A stretch of 64,000 nt of DNA from Carettochelys insculpta. Lineage: Eukaryota; Chordata; Testudines; Carettochelyidae. A program made the position numbers and the translations under genes. Positions 23,325 through 33,071 of the stretch are shown in pieces; the stretch's first letter is position 1; each line of letters begins with the position of its first letter. The stretch lies in the NCBI RefSeq assembly GCF_033958435.1, contig NC_134137.1, forward strand, positions 106,960,501 to 107,024,500, written 5' to 3'. The notes under the pieces were generated by a model. It did not search any database and was not told where the DNA came from. It worked only from the letters and a program-made list of their open reading frames with translations.

Positions 23325-24087
23325 ACTAGCTGTTGAACAGAACCCCAAAATGACAATTCCCTTTTTACCCAACAGATGTCAGAAGAGTCAGCACTAAAAA
23401 CTAGATGACACTCCATTTAGGATGGTGGAACTTCATGCAACGCACTTTGAGATACTTTCTGCAGAAGCGTCATAGCCATATTTACCACTTTTTTGTCTAA
23501 ATTAGGCAAAGAGATCAACTTAAATTGGTATGAAAGATCAAAAACAGGCTACTTTTCTTAGGCTCGGTCTACACTTGCCCCCCACTTTGAAGGAGAAATG
23601 TTAATCAGGGCAGCTGGAGACTAATGAAGTGCTGCGCTGAATACGCAGCACCTAATTAGCCTAATTCTCCCCTGCGGCAACTTCAAAGTGTCAAACTCGA
23701 CGTGCTGGCATGTGTGTAGCTACGGGTCCTTCAAAGTTGCCACAGGGGAGAATTAGGTTTATTCAGCGCAGCACTTCATTAGTAATCTCCTGTTGTCCTG
23801 ATTAACATTCCCCCTTTGAAGTGGGGGGCAAGTGTAGACCCAACCTAAGAAAAGTAGCCTGTTTTTGATCTATTTCACACCAATTTAAGTTGATCTTTGC
23901 CTAATTTAGACAAAAAAGACCAAGTGGCTATGGCTATGACACTTCTTCAGAAAGTGCCTGGAAGTGCATTGCATGAATTCCAAGTTCCAACATCCTAAAT
24001 GGAGTGTCTAGTTTTTAGTGCTGACTCTTCTGACATCTGTTGGGTAAAAAGGGAGTTGTCACTTTGGAGCTCTGTTCAACAGCTAGT
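23325..24087. repeat. 763-bp palindrome with a MITE at its centre
   Basis: ACTAGCTGTTGAACAG at 23325-23340 is inverted at 24072-24087. The arms continue inward through AGATGTCAGAAGAGTCAGCA (left) and its reverse complement on the right, up to the paired ends CTTAGGCTCGGTCTACAC and GTGTAGACCCAACCTAAG. The central part, about 23566-23856, is itself a palindromic MITE. The outer arms of about 240 bp are not part of the usual MITE as seen at 23088. A few indels separate the arms. Confidence 0.85.
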
Positions 24088-24639
24088 CAGACGTGAGTTG
24101 CTGAAGTAACCATTGCTATGTGCACCAGACTTTGATTTGTGTGCGCATGTGGGCTTCCATTTGCCTCTAGACTGCAGGAGAAGGTTAAGGTTATTCACTT
24201 TCATTGTGGGTATGAACTTAGAAAGAGATCTTAAGGATGTTGGAAGAATAAATATGAAATTTGAAGTCAAGAAAAGGAGGGAGGGGGCAGACAAGCAATG
24301 CCTAATAAGTTGGGGGAAAGCTTTTTGTTTTGTGTTGGTTTTTTTTGTACTGACCTTGTTGACAAACTGGCAGATATGGGTGGGTCCAAAGCAAAAATGC
24401 CAGAATCAAACTTCAGAGGTTAGGTGAAATCCAGATTTTATGAATCAGACCATTCCTAGCAGCATGTATTCACATACCTATTGGGATCCTGTTCTTGTCA
24501 ATGCAGGGTGCAGTCTTGGTTTTTCTGGTTTAGCTGTTTTAGAAGGCATCAAGGAACTTAACATGTCATCTTTCACGTATTATCCTGATTGTTTGCTACC
24601 TGCTTTCAACCCCCATCGTTTATCTGTCTTGTCTGACAT

Positions 24640-24745
24640 TCATTGTAAGCTCTTCTGAGTATGGATTGTCTTACTGTTACTTTATACAGTGCCTACCACA
24701 GTGTAGCCCTGATCCAGATTTAGGGACTTTGTGTAGTACAGTATC
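24640..24745 (+). repeat. possible MIR/CORE-SINE-like remnant
   Basis: CATTGTAAGCTCTTCTGAGT followed by TTTATACAGTGCCTACCACA and GTAGCCCTGATCCAGATT resembles an old reptile SINE or LINE tail of the type 'TGTAAGCTC...ACAGCGCCTAGCACA'. The match is from memory and short. Confidence 0.4.
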
Positions 24746-25640
24746 CTCTGTGCATCTTGTCATTTCACTAGTCTTCATGGCATATGTTTGAGAACAAGCA
24801 ACTGGCTACAGGAGAAAACTGGGTGAGTGGCGTGACAATGCTCCTTTGCCTTTGTGGATCCCACGCTTCCTGAGGTGAGCAGTCTGCCTGAAAGTCATGA
24901 TGTCCCTCAGGTTAGATGCTTACCTGAGGGCAGAGCTTGTTACTTATGTAGCTGGCATCCTCCTTGGCCAGGATGGGCATGGGTGAGGGGCTGCCCCTTC
25001 AAGTGGTTCAGAAATAGGGCAGTTCTCTTTTCCAAGTTACTCCTTCCCCTCTGGGGCATCCCACTATCCAGATCAATTCATTTCTGTGGAGGTGAGCAGG
25101 GGAGGAACCAGATGTGTCCGGTATTCCAAGTTCCAGCCCAAGGACCCTGTGATAACAGCTGTCTACAATGTCTCCAGTGTCAGCTGTGTCACAGTCATGA
25201 TTCCCTGGGCTTCTTCCCCACAAACCTCCCCAGCACCTTCTTTACTGTAAGCTCTTCTTCCTGGTACCTGCTAACACCTGCCTCTACCAAATCTCCCACA
25301 GCACTTTCTCACCCCCACCTCCTTGTGCACAGTGAAGGGAAGTCCTTTTTAACCAGCACTAACTGGTTCTTTGTTGGCTTCAGGTGTCTCCATTAGCTTG
25401 TCTCAGTTGGTTCTGGAAAACTCCCAGTTGACTTCGTGTCTTAATTGGCCTGTCTGGTTTAATTGATTCTGGCAAATTCCTTCTTATTCTGGATTGGACC
25501 CTTTTTATTAGTTTACCCCATAAAAAGGGACCTATTTAATCTGGAGCTAATATACTTTCCTGTGACAGCTCTCCTGTAGCTATCTGGACTGAAGCCTGTC
25601 CACAAAGCGGGTAAGTTTGTTTTTTCCAAATAAAACTCAA
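24746..25640. other. intergenic sequence upstream of the DIRS element
   Basis: This stretch has an open frame at 24854-25396 with no domain that I recognise. The sequence at about 25440-25610 (repeated TTAATTGGCC and TTTAATTGATTCTGG, then CATAAAAAGGGACC) has the look of an LTR fragment, but no second LTR was found. Treated as unassigned. Confidence 0.4.
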
Positions 25641-25815
25641 TTCTTCTTCGAGTGTCCCCGTGGGTGCTCCACGTTAGGTGTCGGGCTCACCCCGGCGCCG
25701 CAGGTCGGATCTTCCAAGCAGTTTCTGCCGGACCGCGCATGCGCCGGTGCGCGCCACTCCCTTGCGTGCTTCTGGCCACGTGCGCGATCTGGTCCCCGCC
25801 AGTTCCTCTTTAACC
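25641..25815. repeat. left inverted terminal repeat of the DIRS element
   Basis: Starts TTCTTCTTCGAGTGTCCCCG and continues through GGTGCTCCACGTTAGGTGTC and CCGGACCGCGCATGCGCCGG. The same sequence is found inverted at 30705-30843. The right repeat carries about 35-40 extra bases at its outer end, so the two ends are unequal, as in other DIRS elements. Confidence 0.92.
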
Positions 25816-26422
25816 GCCATCGGTGCAGAGCGCGCAGGCAGGTGGCCTGCAGCCACCGGGGGAGGCCGCCCGCGCGGCACCGCTGAGGAGCGTGCCGAGT
25901 GTGGTGCAGACTACGGGGCCGAGATCCCCGACGCGTCGGGGCGGAGCCACCCCCACAGGGGAGGGGAAAGGCAGCACAGAAACCACGGCACCGCAGTCCC
26001 TCTCCAGACGGGGCTGCAGAGCTGCTTTCTCTGAGCCCTCCGCTCGTGCTGCGGACTCCGAGAAGGCAGGGGTCACCCCTAGCCTATCCGGAGCCCCCAT
26101 CTCCATTTCTACAGCCAGCCTCCCCATGGCTTGGACCACCTTCGCTCTTCTTGGGCTTCGAGCCACTTGAGTACTATCACAAATCGGCCTCTCCAGCATC
26201 CCATGTCTCCAGAAGATCTCGCTCCCCCAGACGTAGGGGTCTGCACCAAGGGAGTGGTCCAGGTCACCATCCCAGGAGCAGTGCCCGTGTTGCCATGGTC
26301 ACCCCTATCATGCGGGGCATAGACACCATAGGCATACTACCAGGGACAGATCCCCACAGACGGTTCCGTATCCCCGAGGGCAATCGCGAACGGGGACAGA
26401 GACTCAGATATCTCAGGGGGAG

Positions 26423-27431
26423 TTGGTTCTGGAACCCCGGGATTTTCCCTCACAAGCTTCTAGCGAGTGGATGTACCACCGTCAACAGGACCCGGAGGGG
26501 TCCAGAGAGGCATACCCTAGCGGTTCCTCACTGTCCTCCCCGGATGAGGCTATGGCCCCGGGGGACATCCGTCCTCCGGACGATCTCAAACAGTTCCAAG
26601 AGCTGTTTAAAAGGGTGGCCTTCACACAAGGCATCCGGACAGCAGAGGGGCAAGAGAAGCACCATAAGCTCCTTAAAAATCTGAGACCTCCGGCCTCCTC
26701 TAAAGTAGCCATACCGCTTGACGAAGCAATCTTGGAGTCCGCCACCATGATATGGCAGACCCCTGCGACTATTCCGCCTGTCCATAAGAGAGCGGACAAG
26801 AAATACTTCGTGCCGGCGAAGGGCATGGAGTTCCTGTTCAGCCACCCGCAACCAAATTCTCTGGTGGTAGAATCGTCTCAACAGAGATCAAAAACGTCTC
26901 AGTTCAAAACGGGGAACGGACAAAGATGCCAAGAAGCTAGAGCTGTTCGGCAGAAAGGTCTTCTACTCCTCCACCCTACTGTTGAGAGTGGCGAATTACG
27001 CAGTGCATCTAGCGAACCACAATTTCGACAACTACTCTAGGTTAACCTCCCTCATGGACTCGCTTCCAGAGGACAAGAAGCCGTTGCTCAAGGCTATCGT
27101 GCAAGAAGGCTACGCGGCCTTGAGGACAGGAGTTCAGATCGCCCTGGATGTTGCGGACACAGCAGCACGCTCAACAGCTACAGCAGTGGTAATGCGAAGG
27201 GAGTCCTGGCTCCAAACATCGGGTATACCGAGGGATCTGCAGGCGAAGATCGTCGATCTCCCCTTCGACACGCAGAAGCTGTTTGCTGAATCAACTGACT
27301 CGGTCCTTCATTCCAGTAAAGACTCAAGAGCCACTCTTAGGACCTTAGGGATCTACACCCCTCCATACAGAAAGAAAAAGTACTACCCTCAGCAAAGACG
27401 GTACCAGTATCAGCCACAGTGTCCCCAGTAG
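26423..27431 (+). pseudogene. DIRS gag-like protein, frameshifted
   Basis: The first part (26423 to about 26920) reads MVLEPRDFPSQASSEW onward and includes DLKQFQELFKRVAFTQGI and AILESATMIWQTPATIPP. The reading frame then shifts by one base near 26920, and the second part (to 27431) gives FGRKVFYSSTLL, VANYAVHLANHNFDNYSRL, QAKIVDLPFDTQKLFAEST and a basic, tyrosine-rich end (PPYRKKKYYPQQRRYQ). These motifs match the DIRS gag type as I know it; the function is presumed to be binding and packaging of the element's RNA. The true start is uncertain, because the upstream GC-rich segment (25899-26420) is open in another frame but without recognisable motifs. Confidence 0.75.
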
Positions 27432-27487
27432 CACAGGGGTTACGAGCAAGGGCGACATCAACAGCATCAACAATATAGAACTCCCAG

Positions 27488-29474
27488 GTGACGTTCCCAA
27501 CAGAGCCATGCATCCTCGGGGCAGGGCCAAAGGCCACAAGTGTGACACACAGATCCAGGGCTGCGCCATCACTACCATCACACAATGTCATCCGAAGCTG
27601 TTATTCCACCATCGCCTACGACCAGTGGCAAAGGATCACCACAGACAAATGGGTGCTGGAGATCATAGCCACGGGGTACGCGATCCCCTTCCAGTCGGTC
27701 CCACCGCCACGACCTCCACCCAGGCCCCACCTGCAGGATGTCTCCCACGAAGCGAGACTCAACCAGGAGGTAGACCATCTTATGCTCATAGGGGCAGTGG
27801 AAAGAGTGCCAGAGCAACTGCAAGGGAAACGGTTCTACTCCAGATACTTCCTCACGGAGAAAAAGACAGGAGGCTGGAGGCCCATCTTAGATCTTCGAGG
27901 CCTCAACCGGTACCTGCGCAAGCAACGCTTTTGGATGATCACAATCGCCTCCATCCTTATGGCACTGGACGATGGAGATTGGTTCGCAGCCCTTGACTTA
28001 CAAGACGCGTGTTTTCACATAACTATCCATCCGGCTCACCGACGATTCCTCCGGTTCATGGTAGGCAAAGAACATTTTCAATACAAGGTCTTACCGTTCG
28101 GCCTCTTCTCGGCCCCCAGAGTCTTCACCAAGACCTTGGCAGTGGTGTCAGCCTACCTGCACAGACGGGGGGTATTTATATTCCCGTATCTGGACGACTG
28201 CCTACTCAAAGGGGCCTCGAAGGAGGAGGTACTACGCATGATACGCATCACAGCAGGCACGTTCTCTTCGCTCGGCTTGGTTATCAATCTGGCAAAATCA
28301 AAGATAGACCCCACACAAGACAGAGTTCATAGGGGCACGCATAAATTCTATTACAGCGAGAGTGTATCTACCAGAGACACGCTTTCGGGCCATCGGCTCC
28401 CTCGTGCAAGTCATCACCTTCAGCCCTACGGTGCCAGTTCTGACGTGCTTACAGCTGCTGGGCCACATGGCAGCAGCGACGTTCGTAGTACAGAACGCCA
28501 GGTTACACATGCGCAGCATGCAGCACTGACTGGCGAGCGTATACAAACCGGCAGCACACACCGTTCACAGGGTGGTGTCGCCCACGACAGAGGTGCGCAA
28601 ATCCCTGCGATGGTGGGTAAACCCCAAGAACATGCTAACAGGGGTACCCTTCCACCAACCACAAGTATCGGTTTTTCTTACTACAGATGCCTCCCACATA
28701 GGGTGGGGAGCACACATGGGCGAAGAGGTGACACAAGGACTGTGTTCCTCCACGGAACAGTCACTGCACATAAATATACTGGAGCTCAGAGCGGTGTTCA
28801 ACGCCTGCGGACACTTTCGAGACCATATACAAGGCAAAGTAGTCAGAATCAGTACAGACAATACCTCCACCATGTTTTATATAAATCGGCAAGGAGGAGC
28901 TCGGTCCCGTGCCTTATGTGCGGAAGCAGTCCGGTTGTGGAACTGGTGCATCGCCAACAATATAACCTTGAAAGCCTCGTACTTACCAGGCGCTCACAAT
29001 GTGAAGGCAGACCAGCTGAGCAGGCGTTTCGCACTCATGCACGAGTGGCAGATCCGTCCCGATCTGCTACAACTGATTTTTCACGCATGGGGCTTTCCCC
29101 AGATAGACCTGTTTGCCACTCAACACAACAAGAAGTGCCCACGATACTGCTCCAGGGCAGGACTGGGACGGGGGGGTCCTGGGGGACGCATTCGCAATCT
29201 CCTGGAGGGGCCCCCTGCTTTACGCTTTTCCTCCCACAGTGCTGATCCACAAAGTCTTGCAGAAAGCCAGGAGAGAAGGAGCCTGAATGATCCTGATAGT
29301 CCCAACGTGGGATCGACAGCAATGGTTCCCCCTACTCCTTCGCATGTCGGACCGTCCACCGATGCTCTCCTGGTGGCGCCGGATCTGCTTATGCAAGCCC
29401 AGGGGTCCATAGTGCATCCACACCCCCAAGGCCTGAGACTGCAAGCGTGGTTAATTCATGGCTCAGCTCCCTAG
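27488..29474 (+). pseudogene. DIRS reverse transcriptase and RNase H, with frameshifts and stops
   Basis: The RT domain is intact from about 27830 to 28220: GGWRPILDLRGLNRYLRKQR, DWFAALDLQDACFHITIHPA, VLPFGLFSAPRVFTK and the catalytic FPYLDDCLL (about 28182). A one-base shift near 28320 moves the reading frame, and a TGA at about 28527 replaces a codon before the RNase H. RNase H follows from about 28660 with FLTTDASHIGWGAH, LHINILELRAVFNAC, STDNTSTMFYIN and PGAHNVKADQLSR (aspartate and glutamate residues present). Another shift occurs at the G7 run near 29170. The chain then overlaps the recombinase start. Role: copying the element's RNA and removing the RNA strand. Confidence 0.9.
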
Positions 29475-30500
29475 AGAGCACATGTATGGAGGAAGTGCAA
29501 CAAGTCCTAGAAAGTAGCAGGAGGTCTTCCACCAGGAAGACCTACAAGCAGAAGTGGACTCGCTTCACGGCATGGTGTTCTACCAAACAGTTAGCCCCCC
29601 TTTCGGTGCCTATACCTGTAATATTAGAGTATGTACTGGACCTCAAGAGAGGAGGACTCTCACTATCCTCGTTAAAGGTCCACCTCGCCGCCATTTCGGC
29701 GTTCAGACACGAAGAGGAAGGGCACACGGTGTTCGCCCATCCCATGGTTACCAGGTTCCTCAAAGGGTTGGTAAACCTATACCCCCCTCGGAAACCGATT
29801 CCACCTTCGTGGAACTTGGACCTGGTGCTTAGTGCGCTAACGGGACCACCATTTGAGCCTTTAGCCACGGTTTCCCTCCGCCTCCTTACGATAAAGATGA
29901 CCTTCCTTCTCGCAATCATGTCAGCTCGCAGGGTGAGCGAGCTTGCGGCAGTTATGGCAACGCCACCCTGCACAGTATTTTCCAAGGAGGCGGTAACCAT
30001 ATGGCTGCATTCAGCCTTTGTTCCTAAAGTTTCTCCTGAGTTTCATATTAACGAACCTATTGTTTTACCCTCGTTTTATCCAAAGCCTCATAACTCTAAC
30101 AAAGAGGCGCGCCTACACCTCCTGGACGTGAGGAGGGCGCTAGCCTTCTATATAGACAGGACCAAGTCCTTCCGGAAAACGGATAGACTCCTAGTCTCTC
30201 TAGCTCCCAAATCAAAAGGAGAAGGTCTCTCTTCACAGAGAATCTCGAAGCACATCGTATCCTGCATAAAAATGTGCTACGAACTCAAAGACTCCTTTAC
30301 TGGCCACGCCCAGGGCTCACTCCACTGGGGCAGTGGCAGCATCAACAGCCTTTTTCAAGGGCGTTGTGCTAAAAGACATTTGCAGAGCAGCAACTTGGTC
30401 ATCCTATGACACCTTCGCCAAGCGCTATGCCCTTCACAGGGTATTCCAAGAGGATACCCAGCTCTCAACAGCGGTCTTCTCGGGGACAAGCTGCACATGA
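29447..30500 (+). pseudogene. DIRS tyrosine recombinase, frameshifted, with altered HxxR
   Basis: The frame from 29447 encodes an N-terminal SAM-like part (SSRRSSTRKTYKQKWTRFTA) and the catalytic domain with the first arginine box (LLAIMSARRVSELAAV, about 29910-29950). Near 30297 a one-base shift breaks the frame; the remaining coding trace runs in the next frame to TGA at 30498-30500. In that part the H-x-x-R box reads HSTG, so the second catalytic arginine is a glycine. The tail contains ATWSSYDTFAKRYALHRVF, where the nucleophilic tyrosine of the family is expected. The enzyme would join element ends to target DNA. Both lesions make it inactive. Confidence 0.9.
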
Positions 30501-30540
30501 TCCGATTACCCACCTCCTATTTTGGGTTACTGCTGGGTAG

Positions 30541-30640
30541 TCACCTAACGTGGAACACCCACAGGGACACTCGAAGAAGAAAGAAAGGTTACTCACCGTA
30601 GTAACAGTGGTTCTTCGAGATGTGTCCCCGTGGGTGCTCC
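30541..30640. repeat. internal complementary region of the DIRS element
   Basis: The first half, about 30541-30580, is the reverse complement of the left terminus (CACCTAACGTGG ... CACTCGAAGAAGAA). The second half, about 30584-30640, is the reverse complement of the right terminus (AGGTTACTCACCGTAGTAAC ... GTGCTCCAC). The region therefore copies both ends head to head, as expected for the circular-intermediate template of DIRS elements. Confidence 0.92.
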
Positions 30641-30704
30641 ACCACCCGCCCATCCTCCCCGCTTCGGATCTCTGTTTAGTGTTTTGCAGGAGCATCCGAG
30701 GCAG

Positions 30705-30905
30705 TTGGTCAAGGAACTGGCGGGGACCGGATCGCGCACGTGGCCAGGAGCGCGCAAGGGAGCAGTGCGCACTGGCGCATGCGCGGTCCGGCAGAAACTG
30801 CTTGGAAGATCCGACCTGCGGCACCGGGGCAAGCCCGACACCTAACGTGGAGCACCCACGGGGACACATCTCTAAGAACCACCGTTACTACGGTGAGTAA
30901 CTTCT
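30705..30905. repeat. right inverted terminal repeat of the DIRS element
   Basis: AAGGAACTGGCGGGGACCGG to the outer end GGTGAGTAACTTCT. It is an inverted copy of the left repeat up to about 30860 and then extends with AAGAACCACCGTTACTACGG, a part found elsewhere only in the internal complementary region. Confidence 0.92.
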
Positions 30906-31289
30906 TTTTTTATTGCAATCAAGAAATCTAATTTAAATCAGATTTTAAATGCAAGTTTGCACCTAAAAATAAGACTATTTAAAATTAAATTGAAATTGAA
31001 AGCCTATGTTAAACCCTAGATTTAATCTAGAATATTCTAATTGATCATAGTATACAAAAAATCAATATTAAGCAGTACTGTACATGCTTTCTGCCAATGT
31101 TTTAAAGAAAGTAGAACTACTGATGGAAGGGGGTGGGGAGTGGAATCACTGCTGAAAAGCTTGTAACCAGAGTTTCTTGCTAAGTTAATTTTTGACAGCA
31201 ATTAGCACCTTCTGGAAGTCTGTTTATTCAAGTAGTTCAGTCCAATGACTGCTTCATTTGAAGTTAAGAAAGCAACTGAGCATAGACTA

Positions 31290-31570
31290 AGTTCTAGTCT
31301 GTAATAATGGTGCAAGTTGATGTAAGTTACACTAGTTAAGCTGACATCACTTTTATCAACTTTATAGTAGTACCTACACTTTGCTGTGTTAATGGGAGAT
31401 GGCTCTCTAGTCAACATGACTTCCACCTCTGATTGAGGTGGATTAATTAAATCAACTGAAGTGTGCTCTCCCATTCACTTACTGTGTCCTCGCCTGACCT
31501 GCTAAACTGAGAATGCTACATGAATCTCAGATACACCAATTTAGCCACATAGTGGAGACAAGGCCTTTGA
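31290..31570. repeat. probable MITE of the GTCTACAC/GTCGAATTTA type
   Basis: The right side ends AGTGGAGACAAGGCC, a diverged inverted form of the GGCCTTGTCTCCACT-type terminus; the left terminus (about 31290) is poorly preserved. The inside alternates AGTTGATGTAAGTTACACTA with related blocks. Assignment is tentative. The flanks (30906-31289 and 31571-32029) show nothing recognisable. Confidence 0.4.
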
Positions 31571-32033
31571 GAGCTTATTTGCCTCTGTTTTTCTACATAA
31601 AAACAAATCTAGGTGTGAGACACTGACTTCTAATTCTAATATCTTGAAGGACATGGTGACCGGGAACAAACTGGTCAGCTTACTAACTAGAGATAATACT
31701 TTTGTCTGTTACATTTTGCATTTAAATTTCACTTTTTTTTTCCTTGGGTATCCAGCAATTTTGAGGTATTTTTATTTAACTACTAAAAATGCTGTTTTAT
31801 GTGTATTTGCTTGAATTCAGATTTCCGGAAATAACTTTTAATGCTATATCACTAAAATCACTTGCAAAAATTAATCAAGTGAATAAGAAATACATCTTTC
31901 TAAGATAATACACATGTAAAAATCAAGAATCTAAATGTCATAACCTATATTAAGCTATATAACTGCTTAAAGAAATTTTTACAGATATAGCATATTCTGT
32001 TTACGACAAAGAAGCACCAAATTTAATTTAAAT

Positions 32034-32345
32034 CATAGAATCCTAGGGCTGGAAGGGACCTCAGGAGGTCATTGAGTCCAGCCCTCTGTCCAAAGCAGGA
32101 TCACCCCCTAACTAAATCATCCCAGCCAGAACTTTGTCAAGCTGGGACTTACAACCTTCTAGGGATGGTGATTCCACCACCTCTTTTTAGGTAATGCATT
32201 CCAGTGCTTCGGCATTCTCTTGCTGAAATTGTATTTCCTAATATCCAACTTATACCACCCCCTCTAATTTGAGACCATTGCTCCTTGTGCCTTCGGTCAC
32301 TACTGTGAACAGCATCTCTCCATCTTCTTTAGTGCTCCATAAATG
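32034..32345 (-). mobile_element. CR1 LINE 3' end fragment, minus strand
   Basis: Begins AATCATAGAATCCTAGGGCT and continues GGAAGGGACCTCAGGAGGTC, the reverse complement of a CR1 3' end. It stops near CTTTAGTGCTCCAT. The fragment is noncoding. Confidence 0.9.
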
Positions 32346-32589
32346 TAAGTGCTCCATTTAATTTCAAATCTACCTTTCTTTAGGAAAATACCTAAAGTAG
32401 AAATGCGAAACATGATTAAAATGTTTTGTTTTAAAATCAAGATTTCCTGCTAACTGATTTTAAACCAGTAATTTTAAAACTGGTATTTCCCTTATAAATA
32501 GTGCCTAGCACGTTGTGAGGTTTATTAAATTATGCATAATACCTACTCTGAAACCATTTGGGCGAAAATAAGGGGAAAACAGTAGGGGT

Positions 32590-33070
32590 GATGTCATAGT
32601 AGGGAGTCTGCTATAGATCAGAAAATCAGGAAGAGGAGATGGACCAGCCATTTCTAGAATAAATCACAAATATCCAGAACAGAAGACATAGTAATGGGGG
32701 CGTTTACCCACACCTCTACTGAGAAATATCATAGCACATTTCCAATGCAGTCTGAGAATGTATTGGACAACGTTTTTTTGTTTCAGAAGACAGAGAAAAT
32801 AATTAGGGAAAGTTAATTTTAGACTTGATTCTGACTACCACAAAGAAATTAGTAGCAGATTGGAATGGCTGAAACCCGGAATGAGTTACGGCTAGCACAA
32901 GCTAAAAGCCAATAAGAATGGGTTGTGTACATACATTGGGTACAAGAAAGATGAAGGAAAGTATAGGTCCTTTCATTAAGAGCAAAGGAAAGCTAATTCA
33001 TTACATCATGAAGGCTGCAATGTTTAATGCCTGTTTTTATTTGTCTTCACTAAAAAGGCTAATGATGACA
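32590..33070 (+). mobile_element. LINE (CR1-like) internal fragment, plus strand
   Basis: Traces such as GRGDGPAISRINHKYPEQK (about 32625-32685) and a FNACFYLSSLKK-type stretch (about 33020-33055) fit CR1 ORF2 sequence just before the RT domain. Stops are frequent. Confidence 0.5.
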
Positions 33071-33071
33071 C

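Larger units (their letters stand above)
25641..30905 (+). mobile_element. DIRS tyrosine-recombinase retrotransposon, structurally complete
   Basis: This is a 5.3-kb element on the + strand with inverted terminal repeats (25641-25815 and 30705-30905), a gag-like gene (about 26400-27431), RT plus RNase H (about 27488-29474), a tyrosine recombinase (about 29447-30500) and an internal complementary region (about 30541-30640). DIRS elements integrate by a recombinase instead of an integrase and make no target-site duplication; none is evident here. Each gene carries a frameshift and the pol gene also has in-frame stops, so this copy is inactive, yet the lesions are few and it looks fairly young. 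It lies between IPO5 and the probable FARP1 promoter. The GC-rich ends contrast with the AT-rich flanks. Confidence 0.93.

Noticed and set aside
24854..25396. 180-codon frame in intergenic DNA
   Set aside because: No recognisable domain and low-complexity cysteine/serine composition; considered chance.
25899..26684. 261-codon frame near the DIRS left end
   Set aside because: It overlaps the gag-like frame out of phase and has no recognisable motif; the gag frame from 26423 carries the family signatures.
27488..29245. Reading the full 585-codon frame as one protein
   Set aside because: After about 28320 the frame no longer encodes recognisable sequence; RNase H lies in the next frame, so the C-terminal half is a frameshift artefact.
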